NCBI GenBank assembly: GCA_019638615.1
Contig: JAHBTL010000003.1
Location: 186,001 to 250,000 of the forward strand
Direction of reading: 5' to 3'
DNA: 64,000 bases
From: Chitinophagaceae bacterium
GTDB lineage: Bacteria; Bacteroidota; Bacteroidia; Chitinophagales; Chitinophagaceae
Program-made: the position numbers and the translations under genes
Notes under the pieces: model-generated
The model's database searches: none
The model's input: the letters and a program-made list of their open reading frames with translations, nothing else
Told to the model about the DNA's origin: nothing
Shown: positions 62,525-64,000 of the stretch, piece by piece
How positions within the stretch are numbered: position 1 is the stretch's first letter
How the letters are laid out: each line of letters begins with the position of its first letter

Positions 62525-63029
62525 CTATATTTGCGGTTTATGGTTTTTTGTTTGAGGTTTGGGGGTTATCGTTGTTGGAATTTGATATTTGAGATAATAT
62601 ACAACCTGAAACCTGCAGCTTGTAACTATAAACCACTGATTGCTGAAAGCTGATAGCCGACAGCCCATAGCAAAGTGATTGGAAAGAAAAACGAAAACAA
62701 TTTGAGTATGTATGCAACCAATCTGTATCGGGCTGCGTCAAAGTATATGCGCGTGAAATAATAAACCTTATAAGACCCTGTGAAGTCACACTGTAATCCA
62801 TCCTACCTCTTCTCCGTTCCTTGCCGGCTTTGTTTCTTTCGTCTCATAAGTTCCCTTGTTAAATAATTACGGACTAAGCTATAGAGAGATGTGTTTCAAT
62901 TGATTGAGGCCGGTTAACGGCGTAGGATGCCTGCAATGCGAAGCCACGTTTTAAGAAAATATTTTACCCCTGACCCTGACGCACAATGTCCAATATCAGT
63001 GAAAAGCCATTGAATTCGTACCTGCTTTT
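62525..63029. repeat. Gene-free stretch; mosaic repeats then unassigned sequence
   Basis: At 62535-62665 the word families of the pigment cluster recur (GGTTTATGG, TTTGATATTTGAG, ACCTGAAACCTGCAGC, GCTGATAGCCGACAGCCC). The remainder to 63029 holds no recognisable gene, terminator or element. Confidence 0.65.
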
Positions 63030-63593
63030 TTATCCATACACAGTATCCATAATACTTATGTTATTGGTAAGGTTGAATGTACCGTTGTTGGTTAAACCGG
63101 TGTTTAAATTACCACTGCTCCAGTTTACAGTTCCACTGATGGTAAGTAAATTTCCGCCCCGTATTTCCCCGCCTGTTTGATCTAAAGTGATAGTAGCCGC
63201 GAGGTTTAAAGCTGTATTTAAAATAAATGTGTTGTTGTTGCGTAAAACGCCGTTTCCGCTAAGCTGGCTGCCGGTATTGTAATTAAAAGTATTATTGTTT
63301 ACCAGTGCAGTGCCGGCTGCTATGTTGAATTTCCCGGTGTTGGTAAGTGCACTGTTTTGTGAGGGTACGGTGATGGTGGTAATGCCTGTACCATTTTGTT
63401 TAGTGAATGTACCATTGTTGTTGAAGATGTTTGTTCCGGTCCAGTTAGCCAGGCTGTTATTTCCGTTAGCAGCCATGGCAGCGCCGGAATTGTTATTAAA
63501 AGTAGCGCCAAAGAAATAGATTTCGCCGCTATTCCAATTAAAGGTAGCGTTGTTATTGAATACAGGATCGGGGTTAGCGTCATTAAAAAGCAT
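63030..63593 (-). pseudogene. Fragment of an asparagine-rich secreted adhesin
   Basis: The 187-residue frame is a beta-helix-like repeat of about 20-30 residues built on NNNGTF, NTGKFN and TVNWSSG words. It has no signal peptide and no C-terminal sorting domain, and it starts directly after the serine hydrolase gene. It must be an internal piece of a large adhesin of the Bacteroidota type, left after a deletion or recombination. Confidence 0.6.
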
Positions 63594-63618
63594 TGTTAAA
63601 TTAGGGAAAAATATTGTA

Positions 63619-64000
63619 TTACAAGCTTTCCCCCCACTTTATTAATTTCAATACCTCCAACGGTATATTATTTACCTTTTCATCCCTTTTCTCCCCAAGC
63701 CGAACGATTACCATATTTTTTGACGGAATACAGATAATGTATTGCCCGAGTATGCCACGGGCATAAAAAATTTCCTGCTCACCGGGAATGATCCACCATT
63801 GATAGCCGTAGTAATTGCAGGGCTTCCCGGCATCGTCATTGATCATACAGGGGGTAATGGACGCCTTACAATAAGCGCTGTCTATTACAGGAATACCGTT
63901 TACTTTTCCGCTGTCGAGCATCAGTTGTCCCAAACGTGCAAAATCCCGGGCATTGGTATTGAAGCAACAATAAGCTTTTTCGTGACCACCGGGTTGATCA
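63619..64000 (-). CDS. Serine hydrolase, beta-lactamase class C-like (5' end outside window)
   Basis: The visible C-terminal 126 residues begin DQPGGHEKAYCCFNTNARDFARLGQLMLDSGKVNGIPVIDSAY. They continue with YGYQWWIIPGEQEIFYARGILGQYIICIPSKNMVIVRLGEKRDE. This is the C-terminal half of the beta-lactamase/penicillin-binding-like serine hydrolase family; the SxxK motif lies outside the window. The ARGILGQYI segment occupies the third catalytic motif position. Confidence 0.8.
   Translation of the reverse strand, partial: DQPGGHEKAYCCFNTNARDFARLGQLMLDSGKVNGIPVIDSAYCKASITPCMINDDAGKPCNYYGYQWWIIPGEQEIFYARGILGQYIICIPSKNMVIVRLGEKRDEKVNNIPLEVLKLIKWGESL

Noticed and set aside
1-64000. tRNA or rRNA genes
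   Set aside because: No cloverleaf-like stretch with a T-loop GGTTCGAATC-type motif or rRNA signature was noticed by eye; a covariance-model search would be needed to be certain.

Overview
The window reads as a chromosomal segment of a Bacteroidota bacterium, most likely Chitinophagaceae. Supporting signs are promoter elements of the TAnnTTTG (-7) / TTTG (-33) type, start regions mostly without strong Shine-Dalgarno sequences, SusC/TonB-style outer-membrane proteins, Uma2 proteins, bacillithiol enzymes (bacilliredoxin, BshB1), an aryl-polyene/flexirubin-like pigment cluster and fragments of asparagine-rich adhesins. No rRNA, tRNA or CRISPR was seen.

Layout. 0-9.3 kb: end of a Cu/Zn superoxide dismutase, a cysE-cysM cysteine operon, a decayed Uma2 gene, yebC, a beta-carbonic anhydrase, then a secreted PIG-L deacetylase coupled through two tiny membrane proteins to a sodium:solute symporter. 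9.4-16.5 kb: two related GYF-like proteins, an HU/CCDC81-like membrane protein, an outer-membrane barrel and a large TPR protein. 16.6-33 kb: housekeeping and envelope genes (DoxX, PBP4, CinA, 2-oxoacid dehydrogenase E2, an SDR, a polysaccharide deacetylase, Hsp20, bacilliredoxin, Lgt, a TonB-type receptor, a phosphatase) plus a truncated hydrolase.

33.2-38.9 kb is an NAD-metabolism regulon. An NrtR-type Nudix repressor, a PRPP-synthetase-like protein, a nicotinamide phosphoribosyltransferase, a DUF4291 protein, a broken small ADP-ribose-associated gene and a divergent NMNAT-like/methyltransferase fusion are linked by three 23-bp palindromes of the form TTTTGC-N11-GCAAAA. Two of these bracket a good promoter and one lies in the divergent gap. 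This is the most coherent candidate system in the window.

39.1-50.0 kb is a one-directional type II fatty-acid/polyketide-like cluster: two hotdog dehydratases, a thioesterase, two complete and two active-site-less ketosynthases, an ACP, an O-methyltransferase, a flavin-dependent halogenase-like enzyme, LolA, a lipoprotein and a deacetylase. It resembles aryl polyene/flexirubin loci but lacks a ketoreductase, a priming ligase or ammonia lyase, an acyltransferase and an MMPL exporter. Mosaic AT-rich repeats sit between several of its genes and flank it.

50.2-64 kb: bshB1; an AraC regulator preceded by two direct repeats, with two orphan promoter copies of related sequence downstream; a CrtA-like monooxygenase; a DUF2975/HTH operon with a palindromic operator; a transposase remnant; an ArsR-AHSA1-AHSA1-DUF1801 operon; bestrophin, a Na+/H+ antiporter and a metallo-hydrolase; then an adhesin fragment and a serine hydrolase that runs off the end.
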